This document shows, piece after piece, positions 7,964 through 8,028 of a stretch of DNA of 8,028 nt; within the stretch, counting starts at the first letter, position 1; the number at the start of each line of letters is the position of its first letter. The position numbers were made by a program, and so were the translations under genes. The stretch lies in contig JAURHT010000091.1 of assembly GCA_030833145.1 (NCBI GenBank), forward strand, positions 1 through 8,028, written 5' to 3'. Source of the DNA: Aquirufa sp. Lineage in GTDB: Bacteria; Bacteroidota; Bacteroidia; Cytophagales; Spirosomataceae. The notes below the pieces were generated by a model that saw only the letters and a program-made list of their open reading frames with translations, ran no database searches and was not told the origin of the DNA.

Positions 7964-7988
7964 TCAGGTCAGGCTTCACAAAAATGTG

Positions 7989-7996
7989 TATCTTCG
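7989..7996 (+). promoter_or_regulatory. Possible Bacteroidota -7 promoter element for the gene starting at 8016
   Basis: TATCTTCG matches the Bacteroidota primary-sigma -7 consensus TAnnTTTG at five of six fixed positions and sits 19 bases before the ATG at 8016. That would leave a short leader, as is common in this phylum. No clear TTTG/TTG -33 element is seen at the expected 19-20 base spacing (about 7965-7970), which reads GGTCAGG instead, so support is partial. No equally good candidate was found for the opposite-strand gene. The rest of the 7892-8015 intergenic region holds the GAAA hairpin and a short GGTCA tandem (7962-7971), with no gene. Confidence 0.3.
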
Positions 7997-8015
7997 TTTG
8001 ACGATCTAAACAACA

Positions 8016-8028
8016 ATGAAAAAAATCC
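8016..8028 (+). CDS. Start of a divergent gene, cut off by the window end (MKKI...)
   Basis: ATG followed by a run of A (ATGAAAAAAATCC) encodes Met-Lys-Lys-Ile, a typical beginning of a signal peptide or of many Bacteroidota proteins. An A/C-rich leader (AAACAACA) and a candidate -7 element lie just upstream, and the gene to the left diverges from it, so a real start here is plausible. Four codons cannot identify the product. An exported protein from the same glycan-related neighbourhood would fit, but that is a guess. Confidence 0.5.

Noticed and set aside
7962..7971. Tandem GGTCAGGTCA as a regulator-binding repeat
   Set aside because: Only two 5-base units are present, with no further copies in the intergenic region, which is too little to support a binding site.
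7977..7988. CACA-AAAA-TGTG inverted repeat near the divergent start
   Set aside because: A 4-bp stem of low stability; it may be chance in A/T-rich promoter DNA.
1..8028. Mobile element, CRISPR array, tRNA/rRNA, toxin-antitoxin or defence system
   Set aside because: No terminal repeats, transposase or integrase motifs, regular direct repeats or RNA gene signatures were seen. The window is filled by three ordinary-sized genes.

Overview
The window looks like ordinary chromosome of a Bacteroidota bacterium, most likely a Cytophagales-type member. The grounds are the lack of Shine-Dalgarno sequences before the visible starts, A/T-rich leaders, a candidate TAnnTTTG-like -7 element, moderate GC, and protein types common in that phylum. 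The genus cannot be fixed from the sequence alone. All three large genes are intact inside the window, except that the first lacks its 5' end.

Layout: positions 1-3471 (+) carry a secreted GH78-family alpha-L-rhamnosidase whose start codon lies before the window. One base separates its stop codon from that of a convergent gene at 3473-5119 (-), a Tat-type exported type-B carboxylesterase. Thirty-three bases upstream of the esterase, on the same strand, is a 912-residue exported multidomain protein at 5153-7891 (-): a sorbosone-dehydrogenase-like beta-propeller, a HEAT-like helical region, a c-type cytochrome domain and a C-terminal discoidin (F5/8 type C) domain. A 124-base divergent intergenic region (7892-8015) holds a small GAAA-capped hairpin and a possible promoter. 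The first codons of another + strand gene follow at 8016.

How the genes may work together: all three full products appear to be exported, and the set fits extracytoplasmic processing of rhamnose-containing plant or algal glycans. The rhamnosidase would release rhamnose, the esterase would remove ester decorations, and the cytochrome-bearing protein would oxidise a released sugar or alcohol and pass on the electrons. The rhamnosidase and esterase assignments rest on visible catalytic motifs. The shared pathway is inference. No SusC/SusD pair, regulator, mobile element, CRISPR array or RNA gene is visible.

The most noteworthy points are the four-module redox protein, an intrinsic terminator for the minus-strand pair embedded in the rhamnosidase coding sequence, and an extra module of lower GC inserted in the rhamnosidase. 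I saw no convincing sign of a wholly new biological system.
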